From NCBI GenBank assembly GCA_002989075.1, contig PSQN01000012.1, forward strand, positions 682,001-746,000: 64,000 bases of DNA. The letters are read 5' to 3'. A program made the position numbers and the translations under genes. Positions 42,445-55,847 of the stretch are shown one piece after another. Numbering within the stretch: the stretch's first letter is position 1; each line of letters opens with the position of its first letter. This DNA comes from Arthonia radiata. Taxonomy: Eukaryota > Ascomycota > Arthoniomycetes > Arthoniales > Arthoniaceae. The notes under the pieces are model-generated. The model ran no database searches. It had not been told where the DNA came from and was given only the letters and a program-made list of their open reading frames with translations.

Positions 42445-43683
42445 ATGTTTGTGCGTCATGTCAGTCGACCACTGAATCGAACCAGCCATCATGCTGTGTC
42501 TCTACAACAACGCAGAGGCATTGCTGCGTACGGATACGAACAAGGGCGCAGTCTAATCTTTTCCCAATATGGAGAGCCTAAAGACGTTCTCAGTCTGCAT
42601 TCGTACTCACTCTCACCTCCATTCTCCGACTTAATTACAGCCAAACTTCTCGCGTCCCCGCTGAACCCCGCCGACATCAATACGATCCAAGGGACTTATC
42701 CCACAAAGCCGCCGTTCACAACCAACCTCTCCACAAAGGAACCCGCCGCTGTCCCCGGTAATGAAGGTCTCGCCATGGCTACCGCGGTTGGCTCCGCTGC
42801 CTCCTCCGAATCAGGCATACAGAAAGGGGACTGGCTGATCATGAAAGCACCTGGCATGGGCACATGGCGGACAGCTCTACAAGCACCAGCATCGCAGTTC
42901 CTCAGGCTCACACAAGAAGACCGCGAGGGCATCACACCCATACAAGCCGCGACCGTCAGTGTAAACCCCTGCACAGCGTGGGCGATGCTACGAGGCTGGG
43001 TAGGCGGCGGCTCCGCGCCTCCAGATACCAACAGAGGAGAGGGACTGCGCCCAGGCGAGTGGTTCGTGCAGAACGGCGCGAACAGCGGCGTGGGACGATG
43101 CGCGATACAATTGGCAAAAGCATGGGGCGCGCATAGTATCAACATGATCCGAGCGAGACCAGGCGGTGAGCAAGAGACGGAGAAGCTGAAGCAAGAGCTA
43201 CGAGACCTCGGCGCCGACGTCGTCTTGACAGAGGACGAGGCGAACGAGAAGGGCTTCAGTGAGCGTGTGAAGAGCGAGTTCTTGAACGGTGGCCGCGAGA
43301 AGAAGGTCAAGCTGGCTCTGAACTGCGTGGGCGGCAAGTCCGCGCTCAACCAAGGCAAGATCCTGGCGCAAGGGTCGACTCAGGTCACGTATGGCGCGAT
43401 GGCGAAGCAGCCACTGACTGTGCCGGCGGGTATGCTGATTTTCAGTGATCTGCGCTTTGCTGGGTTCTGGGTGAGTCGGTGGGCGGAGGTGAATCCGAGT
43501 GAGAAGATGAGGGCGGTGCGGGAGGTGCTGGGACTGATGAGGGAGGGCCGATTTCAGGACATTCCTATGAATGAGGTCAAGTGGAACTATGATACGGATG
43601 AAGGGGTGCTGATCGATGCAGTGCAAGGGACGCTGGAGGGCTACCGAGGTGGCAAGGGCATATTTGTCTTTCGAGACACATGA
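42445..43683 (+). CDS. ETR1: Mitochondrial 2-enoyl thioester reductase (Etr1/MECR)
   Basis: NADPH-dependent last step of mitochondrial type II fatty acid synthesis, needed for lipoic acid supply and respiration. Intronless, 412 residues, medium-chain dehydrogenase fold. The start MFVRHVSRPLNRTSHHAV is Arg/Ser/His-rich and lacks acidic residues, as expected for import. NPADINTIQGTYPTKP near residue 75 holds the catalytic Tyr of the family. PGNEGLAMATAVGS and GDWLIMKAPGMGTWRTALQA follow. The NADPH site is NGANSGVGRCAIQLAKAWG near 212. LALNCVGGKSA and WVSRWAEVNPSEK are typical. A loop rich in Gly and Pro (GGGSAPPDTNRGEGLRPGEW) is longer than in yeast Etr1. Ends FVFRDT. Confidence 0.93.
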   Translation: MFVRHVSRPLNRTSHHAVSLQQRRGIAAYGYEQGRSLIFSQYGEPKDVLSLHSYSLSPPFSDLITAKLLASPLNPADINTIQGTYPTKPPFTTNLSTKEPAAVPGNEGLAMATAVGSAASSESGIQKGDWLIMKAPGMGTWRTALQAPASQFLRLTQEDREGITPIQAATVSVNPCTAWAMLRGWVGGGSAPPDTNRGEGLRPGEWFVQNGANSGVGRCAIQLAKAWGAHSINMIRARPGGEQETEKLKQELRDLGADVVLTEDEANEKGFSERVKSEFLNGGREKKVKLALNCVGGKSALNQGKILAQGSTQVTYGAMAKQPLTVPAGMLIFSDLRFAGFWVSRWAEVNPSEKMRAVREVLGLMREGRFQDIPMNEVKWNYDTDEGVLIDAVQGTLEGYRGGKGIFVFRDT

Positions 43684-45620
43684 GGGTTTCTTCACAGTAT
43701 GATCGTCGTGGAGCAAGCTGACTGTACATTATAGAGCAGACGATACTAAGAGCAATACCTTTTCGCAGCAAGTGTACTGAGCTGTATGTCACTTTGACCA
43801 AGTCCTTCCAATTAGGCAGAGCTCCAACACGACCGGCATTGGGATCAATCCGCTTCCGAATTGCATCGATCCTCTGATTCCGCCGTATGGCTTGTAGGAT
43901 ATCTCGGACCCATGGCCCGAAGAATGAGCAAAGTTCTATTCAATAAGCAGACAGTAAAGCAAGCAACAAAGCTCGAGGCGTGTCTTTTAGCCAGGGCCAG
44001 GCCTGAACCAGGCTGGCACCCTTATCTCATGCACTCCAAAGCCAAGGCAGACGCTCTCCAACACCGAGCCAAGCTCAACTCAAGTGCTCAAAGCAACTTG
44101 TTGCTTCACCTATGAAGCTCGGACGTTGACGTGGGCGCAGACAGAATGCGTCCGACAGGAGCATCGGGCGCAGACAGAATGCGTCCGACAGGAGCATCGG
44201 GCGCAGTATCCTCAGCATCGTCTCATTCCTCTGCTTTTCCAATCCTTTGTGCAACCCATTCCTCACAAGCCGTAACAATTGCATCGCGTGGCAGACCGGT
44301 GCTATGTATCGCATGTGCGTCCCTTCCGTAGTCTGAACGCTGGAGCGGGAGTCTGCTCTTCCGGCATTTGCACACGAGAGCCGTGCTGGTCTATTTACGC
44401 CGGCTCTTGCTACAAGTACCGCTGGATCTCTTACCATTCTAAGCAAGCGTGACGTAAGTCAAGACCGTCGCGCTCGACCTGCAACAATATTCACGAAAGA
44501 TCAATACGTTCCCGTGTCAGGGTGCAGATTGCGCTCTTCAAACGTGATTAAATGTATTAGCAATGTAATTGTTGGATGTCTCGATCTGTGACGCAAATTG
44601 TTGGTTCTTAGTAACGGCTAACTTGAGCTACATGATAACCCCACCGCATCCATCCGCCCTTTGGCTTCAATGATGAGGAGATTCGTCCTGCTTTGTGACA
44701 CAAGTATCGACACTGCCAGAATTTTCGTCCCTGAATTCTGCTATGTATTTTTTGTGTACGCGGAGGAGACGTCCGTCATGATAGAAAAACCATTTACGAT
44801 AACAGCTACAAGTTCTCTTAGCGAAAGGGTTCCCCTCAAGGAAATGCAAGCTCCAGCCATACCGTACGTCACCACGCGTGTATGTTGCACCATCCGTCTT
44901 CTTCATGCGCGCAAAGGCTTGCCGAATGACATCCATTTCAGCTTTATCATCTCGCTCTCCGAAGTGAACCCAACAAACAAACGAATGGCCTTCGGAGTCT
45001 AACGTGAACTTCCAAGTGTGAACGTTGTAATTCGTTCAACCGTCAGTGTCAAAATCCGGCTTCATTGCAAAGAGGCGCCTTATCCCACCCAAGTCGAATA
45101 ATCTCGGAAGTCAGTAATGGTAGTAATACCTTTGGTCGCTAACCACGAATTACGTAGTCCGACGTGTTTTGAGAAGGGAGATTGCGCAATTGAATGTTCC
45201 CGTTGTTGTTCCTTTGATCTTTCCAATCAATGCTAGGTCAGGAACCTCCTATACTTATATCCACTACTGGCCACCTGTTTGTTCCTGACAGTAATGTTAG
45301 TAGACTCGAATGCTATTCGGCGATGAATCCACTCAGGCCACCGTTCCATGTACTCCACTGTCCACAGACATATTACCCGATGGGGCAATACTGGTGGCTC
45401 TAAAACACTGAATAGGTTATTCCACCAAAATTATGGGTCCGTTTTATTCCATTCCGCTTGGATCGTTCGGTTCCGTTGACATCACTGCTTCCGAATAGCG
45501 CAAGACAGCGCTAGCATCGCCAGTAACGGCGCCAACACTAGGTAAGTTGACAAACAACCCGCGTAGGTCATGTGTAGCTCACTCTTGAGGTAGCCACGCG
45601 CACGAAGGCTTGGCCTCGCC
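43684..45620. other. Intergenic, start of second accessory region
   Basis: About 1.9 kb. It has a perfect 33-bp tandem duplication at 44133-44206 (listed separately). Base composition drifts toward AT from about 44.5 kb. ORFs such as 44661-45002 lack domains. No gene supported. Confidence 0.45.
44133..44206. repeat. Perfect 33-bp tandem duplication
   Basis: GGGCGCAGACAGAATGCGTC... occurs at 44133-44165 and again unchanged at 44166-44198, followed by the first 8 bases of a third unit. Identity is complete, so it is recent or under turnover. Confidence 0.9.
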
Positions 45621-47594
45621 ATGACAGCGTCAAAGGTATCAAGTTCTGCATCGTTCGCCATCAATCGCTTTGTTTCAGCACAGTCCAAAAAGACCGGCGA
45701 AGCACGGTATACGGCGATTGAAGTCTGTTCGAGTTCCGATTCTTCAGACACCTCTACTTCAAATAGCACCGCATTATTGATTCCGTCAGATGAGGACATA
45801 AATGGCCTGGCTCCGGCAACGACATTGCACGAGTCCGATATGGATGTTGATAATGTGTGTAAGGTTGATGTAGTGTTTGCTAAGGCTGGATGCGATCGAG
45901 CTGCGCGTTCGTTTGGTCTCCTTTGCTGCCACGCTCATAGCGACGACTGGCTCGAAAGCGACGAATGTGCCGAGTCTGAAAATTCAGAGGACATCTCGGA
46001 CTCTGCTGATACGCCCACCGCGCACGGCACCAGCATCGGTAATGAATCCGATGACGGCGCTGGCTGTAACCAAGGCATACTGTCTCCTGTTTCAAAATAC
46101 GACTTTGATGACAGCGATCCCGAAACAGCTCAGTTACCGGCGTTGCCTCAGGAGACGATCTACTCCGATTTGCCCCCAGAGTTTGACTCATCCGGTGGAC
46201 ATGTCAACGAGGAGCGTGTGGCGGGCCTCGGCGGAAGTGACGGAGCTGCCTTACCAGTAGCAGTGGCAGGTGACGCAAATGCACCGGGCGAAGTCGACGC
46301 AGAGGACGACTGGCAATCTGACAGCTTTAATTGCGTCGATGACGACTGGCAGCCCGACAGCTGTGTCAATGACGAGATAACTGACGCCGACTCTGGCGCA
46401 CTTGACGCATTCAGGCGACCGTATCAGACTACGGCGGCACCCCCGCAGCAGGCGAGTCCTGAGTCTGAGACGCGAACGGCTTCTCGTCGTTGGCCATCGT
46501 CGAATCCATACTTCACTCGCAGCAGCCTTCGCAGCTCTGGAACAGTGACAGAGACTCCTCAGTCGGCTTCCTCTAACCTCAACGGCATACACGTACAACA
46601 GGCTTCTGAGACCACAGGAGACGTGTTATCTTCCTCAAAGGCACCCAAAGCGCCAGCGCACACCTTGCTCACGAATTCCCCCAGACAAAGCGGACCAGCG
46701 ACACAACCAGATGCTATATCGTCTCAAACACCTCCACTATCAGGCGTGAAGCCTCCATTGTGTCCACGCTGTCGTCAGCCTAGGGGGAATTTCTATGAAT
46801 GGGTCCAACACAATAATAATGGCTGCCCTGGCAAAACTTTCCAATGCCCCGGCTGCCCTTGGCGATATACTTCACAAGAAGCGCTCGTAGCGTAATATCA
46901 ACTAATGGGACTTACTCGCGGGGGCAGCACAGTCTCAGAGGCTGAACACGCACCTGCAATCGAGACGCCTGGGCAAGTCGACGCAGAGAGCATCAATCTC
47001 CGGCGTGAACGGTGGAACGCTCCCTTCGAAGACGTTCGTGCTTTTGCCGACCACACTGAGTATAAATGCCCGAAGAAGCCGATTCGCTGCGAGACATGTA
47101 CTCGACGTTTTATTACAAACAAAGGAAAAAAGGAACAAGTTTATAGCGCCACATTGAAGTGTAAGCTACGCAAACAAGAGTTGCGAGCAGATAGCTAGTC
47201 ATGCAGCGTGGCTACTGGGTCTGAACAGCCTAAGCCGATCGGCAAGATGAAGATGAGCCTACCGAGCGTCACGTTTCCCTCGCATGACTATGATCCTACT
47301 GTTGCACTACAGCACGCACTTCGCGAGAGCTTATTCTCCCCAAAAGTTTTGGCCGCGGCGCTGCAACGTGCCAGCGCTAAAGAAGTAAGAAAACACATCA
47401 ACAACTATCGTCAAACCGATGTAGCATTCTACATCAAGCAGAAGATCGTAAAGAGTGAATGGCCTGTTCTTTTCTTCGCCATCGCACGTAACGATACAGA
47501 GACTGTCCCCAGGAAGTTAGATCCCCTTGAGCCTAGTAGCTATTGTCCTAGGAGTCGTCTAGAGGCGTCAACGAGCAGATCTAAATTTTTTTAG
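45621..47594 (+). pseudogene. Zinc-finger plus ankyrin-type gene, 3' part lost at the AT-rich island
   Basis: Probable three-exon gene: 45621-46891, 46928-47158, then from 47207. Exon 1 encodes an acidic, Ser-rich head and, near residue 380, a Cys/His section (CPRCRQPRGNFYEWVQH, FQCPGCPWRYTSQE). Exon 2 continues with FEDVRAFADHTEYKCPKKP and IRCETCTRRF. Exon 3 has KPIGKMKMSLPSVTFP, QHALRESLFSPKVLAAAL, then EWPVLFFAIARNDTETV, which is how many fungal ankyrin-repeat proteins begin. The frame stops at 47592 where the sequence turns AT-rich, so the ankyrin repeats are missing. Introns of 36 nt (46892-46927, unusually short) and 48 nt keep frame. It may be a true short protein, but truncation by the neighbouring island is more likely. 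Confidence 0.55.
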
Positions 47595-49060
47595 TTGGAC
47601 ATCAGACTTAGTAAGTGTCTAATATATAACAACTTACAGCTCATTTTCGGGGACATGTTCCCCAAAATCTTCTCCATTATCGACTCTGATCAGGTTATAG
47701 TGATGATGAGTGGCTCCTCGCCAATCCATCCAGTTAGTATGGACTGTTTGATCTTACAGCGAACGTCCTTGTAGTAGACTATGTCGTCTTTGCTGAATAC
47801 TATGGTTTCTTGGTACTGATTGATTTGGGATCGTTGTTAAAACAGTTTAAAGTTAAGGGATATAGTACTACTACTCTTTTAGAAAAGACTGAAAAGGGTC
47901 TATATATGCATATAAACCGTATAGTATGCTAGTCTAGTCAGTAATATTTTTTATAATTACTATACTTTAGTAAGTAATATTTATTAATAAAAAAGAATAG
48001 TAATTTTAACTATCTTCTTTTTACTTTTAAATATTTAGTAAAAGCCTTTACTATACTAGTAGTTCTTATAAATTAAAAGATAATACTACTAATAACTACT
48101 AATAGCTATACTTTTTACGATATACTTTAGTTTTATATCTTTATTTTTACTTTCTTTTAAATTAATTATTATTAATATAGCTATAAATATTACTTATTTA
48201 GTTAAATTAAAGTCTTTTATTTTTTTTATTTAGCTACTAATAGCTATAACTTCTTTAGCTATAAAAGTAGTATTTTCAAAAGTAGTAATAATAACTATTA
48301 TTATTTTTAAGAGCTTTTTTATCTTCTTTAGCTTATGATATATATAATAAAGATACTTATCTATAATTTACTTCTCTTTAGTATATTAGATACTACTAGT
48401 AAAAAGAGTAAGTATTATAGTTAAATTATTTTTTAACTTTACTAGCTTTATTAAATAAAATACTATTTATAATAAAACTAGCTATCTTAGCTATACTATT
48501 ACTAGCTTACTAGTCTTCTTAATAAAAATTTTTAAATTTATTACAATTAAACTACTAAATAAGTATCTTCTTTTTATGTATTAAAAATAGTATTATATAT
48601 TATAAAAAAGTTAGCTTTTTAGCTATTAATAGTAATAAAACTATATAATACTTATTTTTTTTAAAAAATAGCTTATTTATAAACTTCTTATTTATATGTT
48701 CTATTAATACTATAATAAAGCTTTTATAGTAATTATAGCTTATAGTATTTAGTATTTTTATAGTAAAGTTTTTAAGTTTACTAAAAAGCTTAAAATAAAT
48801 AAAATTCATACTATTTTTAATAGTATTTATTTAGTTATTAATATATTATACTATATCTTTATTTAGTAATAATAATTAGTTACTCTTTTTTATAATATTT
48901 TTCAAACTATTTATTTAAGTATATTACTAGTAGTAATAGTAATAGTAATAATATATATTTATAATTAAAACTAATTTTTTAATTTTTTATATACTTTATA
49001 TCTTCTTTTTTATAGCTACTAGTAATTATTTAGTAGTAAGTTTAAATATATTTAATATTT

Positions 49061-49065
49061 TTAAG
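49061..49065. repeat. Target-site duplication, left copy (TTAAG)
   Basis: TTAAG directly before the left LTR. The same five bases follow the right LTR at 56297-56301, supporting a single intact insertion event. Confidence 0.75.
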
Positions 49066-49514
49066 TGTAACGCCGGTCGCTAGATAGACCGAACTAAGGC
49101 TTACTTACCTTATATACTTATTAACCTTAATAGTAGGTATCTTATGTACTAAAGACTAAAAGGTAGGAGAGGCGAGATAGATTATAAAGAGTAAGAAGGG
49201 CTTAACTAAGTAAATAGAAATTAAAATACGTTACTTAAATATAGTTAAAAAACTTATATTCAAATATTAAGTTAATAGACTAAAGTTTATTCTAAGGTTA
49301 GCTATTAGTTTAGCTATATAATTTAAAGTATATAGGTATATTTCTTTATATTTAACGGTTCCGATAGCTTCTCTGTCGCATTATCAGAATTTTATTATAA
49401 TATAGCGACGTCGCTAACGTCGCTATATTAAATTTATTGGGTATTTTATATAATACTCTAATAAGGCTGGCTGCGTTTAGCTTTATACTAGCTAAATGTA
49501 GTAAAACCGTAATA
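49066..49514 (-). repeat. Left LTR (3' LTR of the element)
   Basis: 449 bases starting TGTAACGCCGG. It aligns end to end with 55848-56296 without length change in the parts compared. More AT-rich than its partner. Confidence 0.85.
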
Positions 49515-52500
49515 TAAGGTTCTCTCTTTAAGGCTAGTTATTCTTAACGGCCCTAAAGACATTAAAACCTCGTTATTGCTTAGTAATAGATTTAGTTTTA
49601 TAAGTCGTTATATTTAAAGTTAAGAAGGCTTCTAATACTAATAAAGCACTTAAAATTAATATTGTTCTTACTAAAGTCTGTAGTTAAGAGATACCTCTAT
49701 ATTCCCGTTGCTCTTATTTAAGTAAGAAGTGTGTTCTAAAGTCTAAAAAGATATCGTACTTTATATATATTTGCGATAAGAAGTTGTATAACGTTTATCT
49801 ATCGTTAAAGATTAGTTAGTTTCTATTTTAATGTTCGTTCGGGCTAGTTTTAATTTATTTAGCTTAAAGTATTTGTTCTTAGTATCTATAAGTATTAAAC
49901 GCCCTCTAAAGGCAATATAAGTATTTAATAGAAGAAAAAGAAGTCGTTTGTACAGCGAAAAGGTAGTATAAAGCTATTAAAGCGGCGGTTGTTAATTTAA
50001 AGAAAGAGCTCGAAAGGTTACGCGTCTAGATATAGAATAAAATAGATTCATTTAATATATTATTTAAAGAAGAATAGCTAATAGCTATATTTAGTAGTAA
50101 TATTGTAGATATACTAAGTAGTCTAAGTATAAATTTTTATAATAATCTATACCTAAATTTAGGTAGTAAACTACTAATATAGTAGACTAATTTATTTGTA
50201 GGTAACTTAGATATCGGCGGAGCGTACTAGATAGTAAATTAGAGTGTTAGTACTATTACGACCGATTAACATTTTAGTTTTAATATTGTTAAATAGTATC
50301 TTTATAGTTAGTTAGATTCTATTCTAGTTTCTATTAGTTTTTATATTCTAAGTATTCTTTCTACTTTATAAGATACTGTTGTTTGCCTTAGTATTATCTA
50401 TAAACTCGAATTGTTTCGACCTTATATTTAGGTTCTTAATTATTAGAAAAGATTTCTAAGTTAGATCGTTTTACTTCTTAATAGTAGACTAATTTTAATA
50501 GCGCTATATAGAATACAGAATATATTTTTTTTGTTCTTAGAAGTTTTAGTTTGTATGTTATAGATTCTAATTGCTATAGAATTTTAAAGGGTTCTGTTTT
50601 AGTATAGTCGAGTTTTTTACTTAGTCTCGTAGTTTTAAGATTTTTTATAAGTAAGTAAGCTCTTTCTCTCTCTTTTATGTCTGTATTTGGGGTTATTTTT
50701 AACTTATTATACTATTTCTTAGTTCATTTATTAATAAACTCGCTGTCGAATTTTAACTACTAGTATAAGGTCTTTATATTCATAGCTATTTGTATAGCTG
50801 TTTCGTTGTTTATTATATTTTAGAGTTGTCTACTTTAAAGGGGGTAATAGCTATATAAGGCGTAAAACGGAGTAATTTTAGTAGTATCGTTTTTTGTATT
50901 ATTATACGTAGTCTACGTTACTAGTAATAGTTGTACCTAGTTATCTTACTAATAGTTAATATATGCTCGTAAATACTGCTTTAAGGTTTAGTTTATATGT
51001 TCTGTTTGTCTATCTATTTGTATGTAAAATAATATAGATATTTTTTGCTTTATTCTTAGTTATTGTATTAGAGATATTTAAAATTATAAGATAAATTTTC
51101 TATCTCTATTAAAGATAATTCTTTGTAATTGTCTATAGTTTGCTAGAATAATTTGAAGGAAGGTATATACTAATTACTCTAAATTACTAGCTTCCTTGTA
51201 TAGTATAAAATATACGTATTTTGTTAGCTTATCGTATATAACTAAAATAGCGTCGTAAGCTACTTCTATAAGTAGATTTTTAGAAGATAGTAACTTAGTA
51301 ATAGAGTTTAGTAGAACCGTATATTATAGTCTTTCAAATATCTCTAGTAGTTGTAGTTTACTGTAAGATAAATATTTCGGATATTTTATTCTTACGTATA
51401 TATTATATTTATAGATATAATTTTCGATATAGTGTTGGATTCTTAGAATATAATAAGTTCTTATAATCTTTTTAATTGTATTATCGATACTTTTATACTT
51501 CTTTATTAAGCTATTATAGAAGTTACTAATAATATATTAGATTAGATTCCTTAGAACATAGATTTTTTCTTATAACTCGTAATAGCCCTTATTGTTCTTA
51601 GTTAGTCTTAAATATTGTTTCTCGTTTTCTTAGTATATTTCTAGATCGTTAAGAATATCTAGAATTAGGCTATCGAGTTTTATAACAAATTGAGTTGTTA
51701 TAGCTAATTAATTGTATCTAATTTTATTGTTATATTCTTAAAATATTGCGTACTCGATATATTTCTTATTATTAAGGTAGTTTAAACGTCGACTAAGAGT
51801 ATCTACTCTATTATTCTTAGAAACCTCTTTTATAGGTAATAATAAAGTTATATAGAGCTATAGTCTCTAACTATCGAACCTATCTTTAGTTAAGTTTCTT
51901 TATTATAGTAAAGTAAATTAAGTTTTATAGTATATATACTATAATTGTATAGTTTGCTCCTTTTAAGTAAACTCGCTATATCTCGAATACTGCTATAATA
52001 GCTAAAAGCTCTTTATTATAAACATAGTAGTTCTACTTTATAGGTAATATTTTTCTTAAGTAGAAAGCTACTAGTTTAAGCTTTCCTTTATTATTATTTT
52101 AACTTATATATACTCTAATTATATAGTCTAACGCGTCTATTTCTATAATAATTGATAAATTAAAGTTAAATATTGCTAATACGGGCTTAATCTTAAAAGC
52201 TTCTTTAAGCTCTTTAAATACTAATTATTCTTTTTACATCTAAAAGAATTCTATCAATTATTTTATCTGTTAAGACAGCGGTGCTATAATTTAGCTAAAG
52301 TTAGATATATATTATCTATAGTAGTTAGTAAAACTAAAAAACTATTGTAATTATTTTATATTCTTTAGTATAGGCTATATTAAAATAGATTAAATCTTTA
52401 AATCTTTTATTTAAAGACTGTACTTAGTAATTATAAATCTAAGAAATTCGATAGATTGTTAATAAAACTAGATTTTCTCGATATTAATTTATAAATTGGT

Positions 52501-55500
52501 ACGCGCCAATCTTTTTAATACCTTCTTAATATATTTTTTATATTCTTCTAGTATACAGCTATATACTAGGATATCGTTTAAATAAGTAGTTATAAATATA
52601 TCTAGGTAATTACTAAGTATATTGTTAATTAGTTTCTAAAATAATACTAATACGTTTATTAGTCTAAAGAGTATAACACAATACTTAAAAAGTCTGTGTC
52701 TTATATAGAAAGTACTTTTCTATTTTTTACTCTCTTTTATATAGATTAAGTTATATACTTCTTATAAGTTAAACTTAGTAAATTATTATACGTTATATAA
52801 TTAGTCTATAATTTTCTTAATATATAGCAGTAGATATCGGTTTTTAATAGTTATTCTATTTAATTGTCTATAGTTTATATAAAGTCTTAATTTACTATTC
52901 TTCTTTATTATAAAGAGTATTAAATATTTGGCTAATAATATTAACTTTTAAATAAAACGCTTCTTAAGGTTTTTATTAAAATAGTTGTAAAGCGCTTAAT
53001 TTTCTACTTTTAATAGAGAGTATATTAAATCGAATATCAACGTTTTATCTTCTTATAAAGATATTGTATAATTCTACGGTTTATACTTTAATAAAGCTAA
53101 GTTTAGCTTAGCTTCCTTAAAAAGATATTAAAATTAATTATATTCCTTAAGTATCTTAGTAATTAACTAAGTACTTGTTATTATATAGAATCGTTAGCGT
53201 ATATTTATTTCTTATTTATACTTTTATATAGTTAGCTATAGATAAAATACTACGTTAGACTTCTCTTATAAAATATCTAAGTGTTAAAGTATAGTAGTAC
53301 TTATCTGTATAAGTTCTTTATCGCGCTTCTTATTCTTACTACTAAAAATAGCTTATAGAGTATTTATTCTGTAGAACAATTCTTGTTCAAAGTGCTTATA
53401 CTTAGTAAAAAGAAGTTTTTTAGTTCTTTAATTTACTTTTAGATTATATTATTATAACTAAGATATATTTAGTACGGCGTAGTACTAGTTAATATTTATA
53501 ATATCGTAAGTAATTTCTTTCTAATAGTTCTTAATAATTATACTTATTAGCAAAGTTTTATAGTTAACTCTTTTCTCTACTCTCTAGAATCTAAACAATA
53601 TATAAAATAATTTCTTTTTTTATATTTATATTTAGTACTCCTTAACGTAGCGTATTAAGATAAAGTTACCTATTGCGTCTAAATTAATTATAATCTTAAT
53701 ATTTCTGTTGTTTATTATTACCTAAGTATATAAGTATGTTCTGTAGATAGCCGAGCTTATATAAAGCTAGGCTTTTAGAGAATTTAACTGTTAAACGGGC
53801 TAGTACTGCTACCCTTAAAATAGTTAGCTTAGTCTTTTTTTTGTTAATTGTATACGTTCTAGAGTATTTTAAGTACTAAAATCTATTGTTAATTAATTTG
53901 CTATAAGAATTCCTGTATTAAATGTTTTAATACTGCTTTTATTATAACATCTAGTTTATTGTCTATAATTTTTGCTTTAATTATACAACTATTATTAGTT
54001 AAAATTTGTTGTATCTGTAGGTTATATATTATTAATCGAAGATATTAGTACTAACTACGTAATTTTAAATCTCTAATAAGATAGTTTACTAGTTATTATA
54101 GACGTAAGTAAATATATTCTAGAGTATTGTTAATATCTTTATTAGCGCTTAACTTTCTATTGTAGAAGGCTATTTAATAAAGTCTCTATATTATTTCTTT
54201 CTAACAGATTAGAGTTTATTCTTTCTAATTCATATCGTTTTTGAGTAAGAATTCTGTATAATTAGAATCTATACTTTTATCTTTAAGTTGTTGTTTTGCT
54301 TATAACGTATTGTAGATACTATCTTACTTAGTTTCTATAGTCTATTCTTTTTTAAATTTCCTTTAGGTTTCTAAATAAAGTAATCTAGGTCGTTTTTAAA
54401 TAAGACCTAGTTCTTATATTAAACCTTGTTTTAAAGATATTAGTTTCTTTAGCTACTATTTTAACCCTAGTTTATCGGATTTATAAATCGTACAATCGTT
54501 ATTATAGTATATAGTTTAGAATAGTGTTTTATATAGTATAACGGTTTTTAATGCCCGTTGCCTTAGAATAGTACAGTTAATATTATTTTAGTTCTGTACG
54601 TTATATTTTCCTTATTCTGTTTGTTGTTTTTTTGTTTATTTCTATAACTCGCTATTTGTATCCTAGTTTTAGTAAAGTTTGTATAGATTTAGTTAGTTCT
54701 TCTTTCTTAAGTTCTCTAAGATTAGCTAAGGTAGATCTGTTTTTAATTTTAAATAGTCGAACGCTTATCTTTATAGAGGATTTAAACTAATAAAGTACTT
54801 TAGCTAAAAGTCTTCTATATATATAGATAAGCTTATTTAATTTAGACATTAATTAAGTTGTTCTTTAGCTATAGTAGTTAGGATAGTTATATTAAACTGT
54901 TATTGTAGCAAGCAGAGCTTTTATAGTCGATTATTGTTGTATTCGCTTCGTTCAGTACTATTAAACTGTTGTTTCTTAGAACGGTACTTCTTAACTTAGT
55001 ACCCTAGTTTTCTATAATATAAGTATAGTTTATTCTTTATTCTATATTTTCTTTTTTAATTGTTTAGTTTTTCTCGAGGCTTTATAAAATTTAATTCTAT
55101 TAGATTATCTCGGTTTTATTGTACGTTTGCTCGATTTTTTGTTCTATAAAACTAATTAGTAGGGTTATCCTTTTTTTTTATCTATCTTTTGTAGTTACTG
55201 TTGTTAATCTCCTTCACTCGTTGTATAAAATTATTGAGATCGTTAAACTTTTCTCTATAAATATAGATTATTTTCTTAATATAGTCTTTAAGTCCTTTAT
55301 AAAAGGTCTTAATAAAGAGTTTTTTGTTCTATTCTGTTTAATTAGTATATTGTATAAATTTAGCTGTATACTTGCTTACTAGTTCTATTTACTTTAAATT
55401 CTAAAGCTTTTTAGTAGCGACGCGTCTAGCGTTAGTCTAACTAAAAATCTCTCGAAGCTTCTTTTAGAAGAAGATAAAGTTAATAAAGAATTTATTAGTA

Positions 55501-55847
55501 TTCTCGCGCCTACTCTTTATTAAGGTAAATAAAAAGTCGTTAAAATAATACTTAACCTACTTATAAGCGTCTCTATCTATATAAGAGGTAGCAAATAGTA
55601 CTATAGTAGTATTATTTAAAAACTAGTCTTTATAAAATTTAAAGTATATAGCTAGGCGTATTAAATATAAAGTAACTTTAGAACGTTTATTTAAGAAGCT
55701 TTTTTTTATCTTAGTATTAACGTTTAATATCTTACTTGTACTAGCTATTCTGTTAGCTAACCTGTTTGCAGCGTCGCAGCTGTTAGGTACTAAAGTAGTA
55801 AACATAATTAATCTACTTTTTTTACTTTTGTAGTAAGTCTGTTAAAG

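Noticed and set aside
42696-43358. 220-codon minus-strand ORF opposite ETR1
   Set aside because: Antisense shadow of a clearly recognised gene.
48600-48809. Short ORFs inside the AT-rich island (also 55119-55382)
   Set aside because: Low-complexity Ile/Lys/Phe/Tyr/Asn products expected from AT-rich DNA on either strand.
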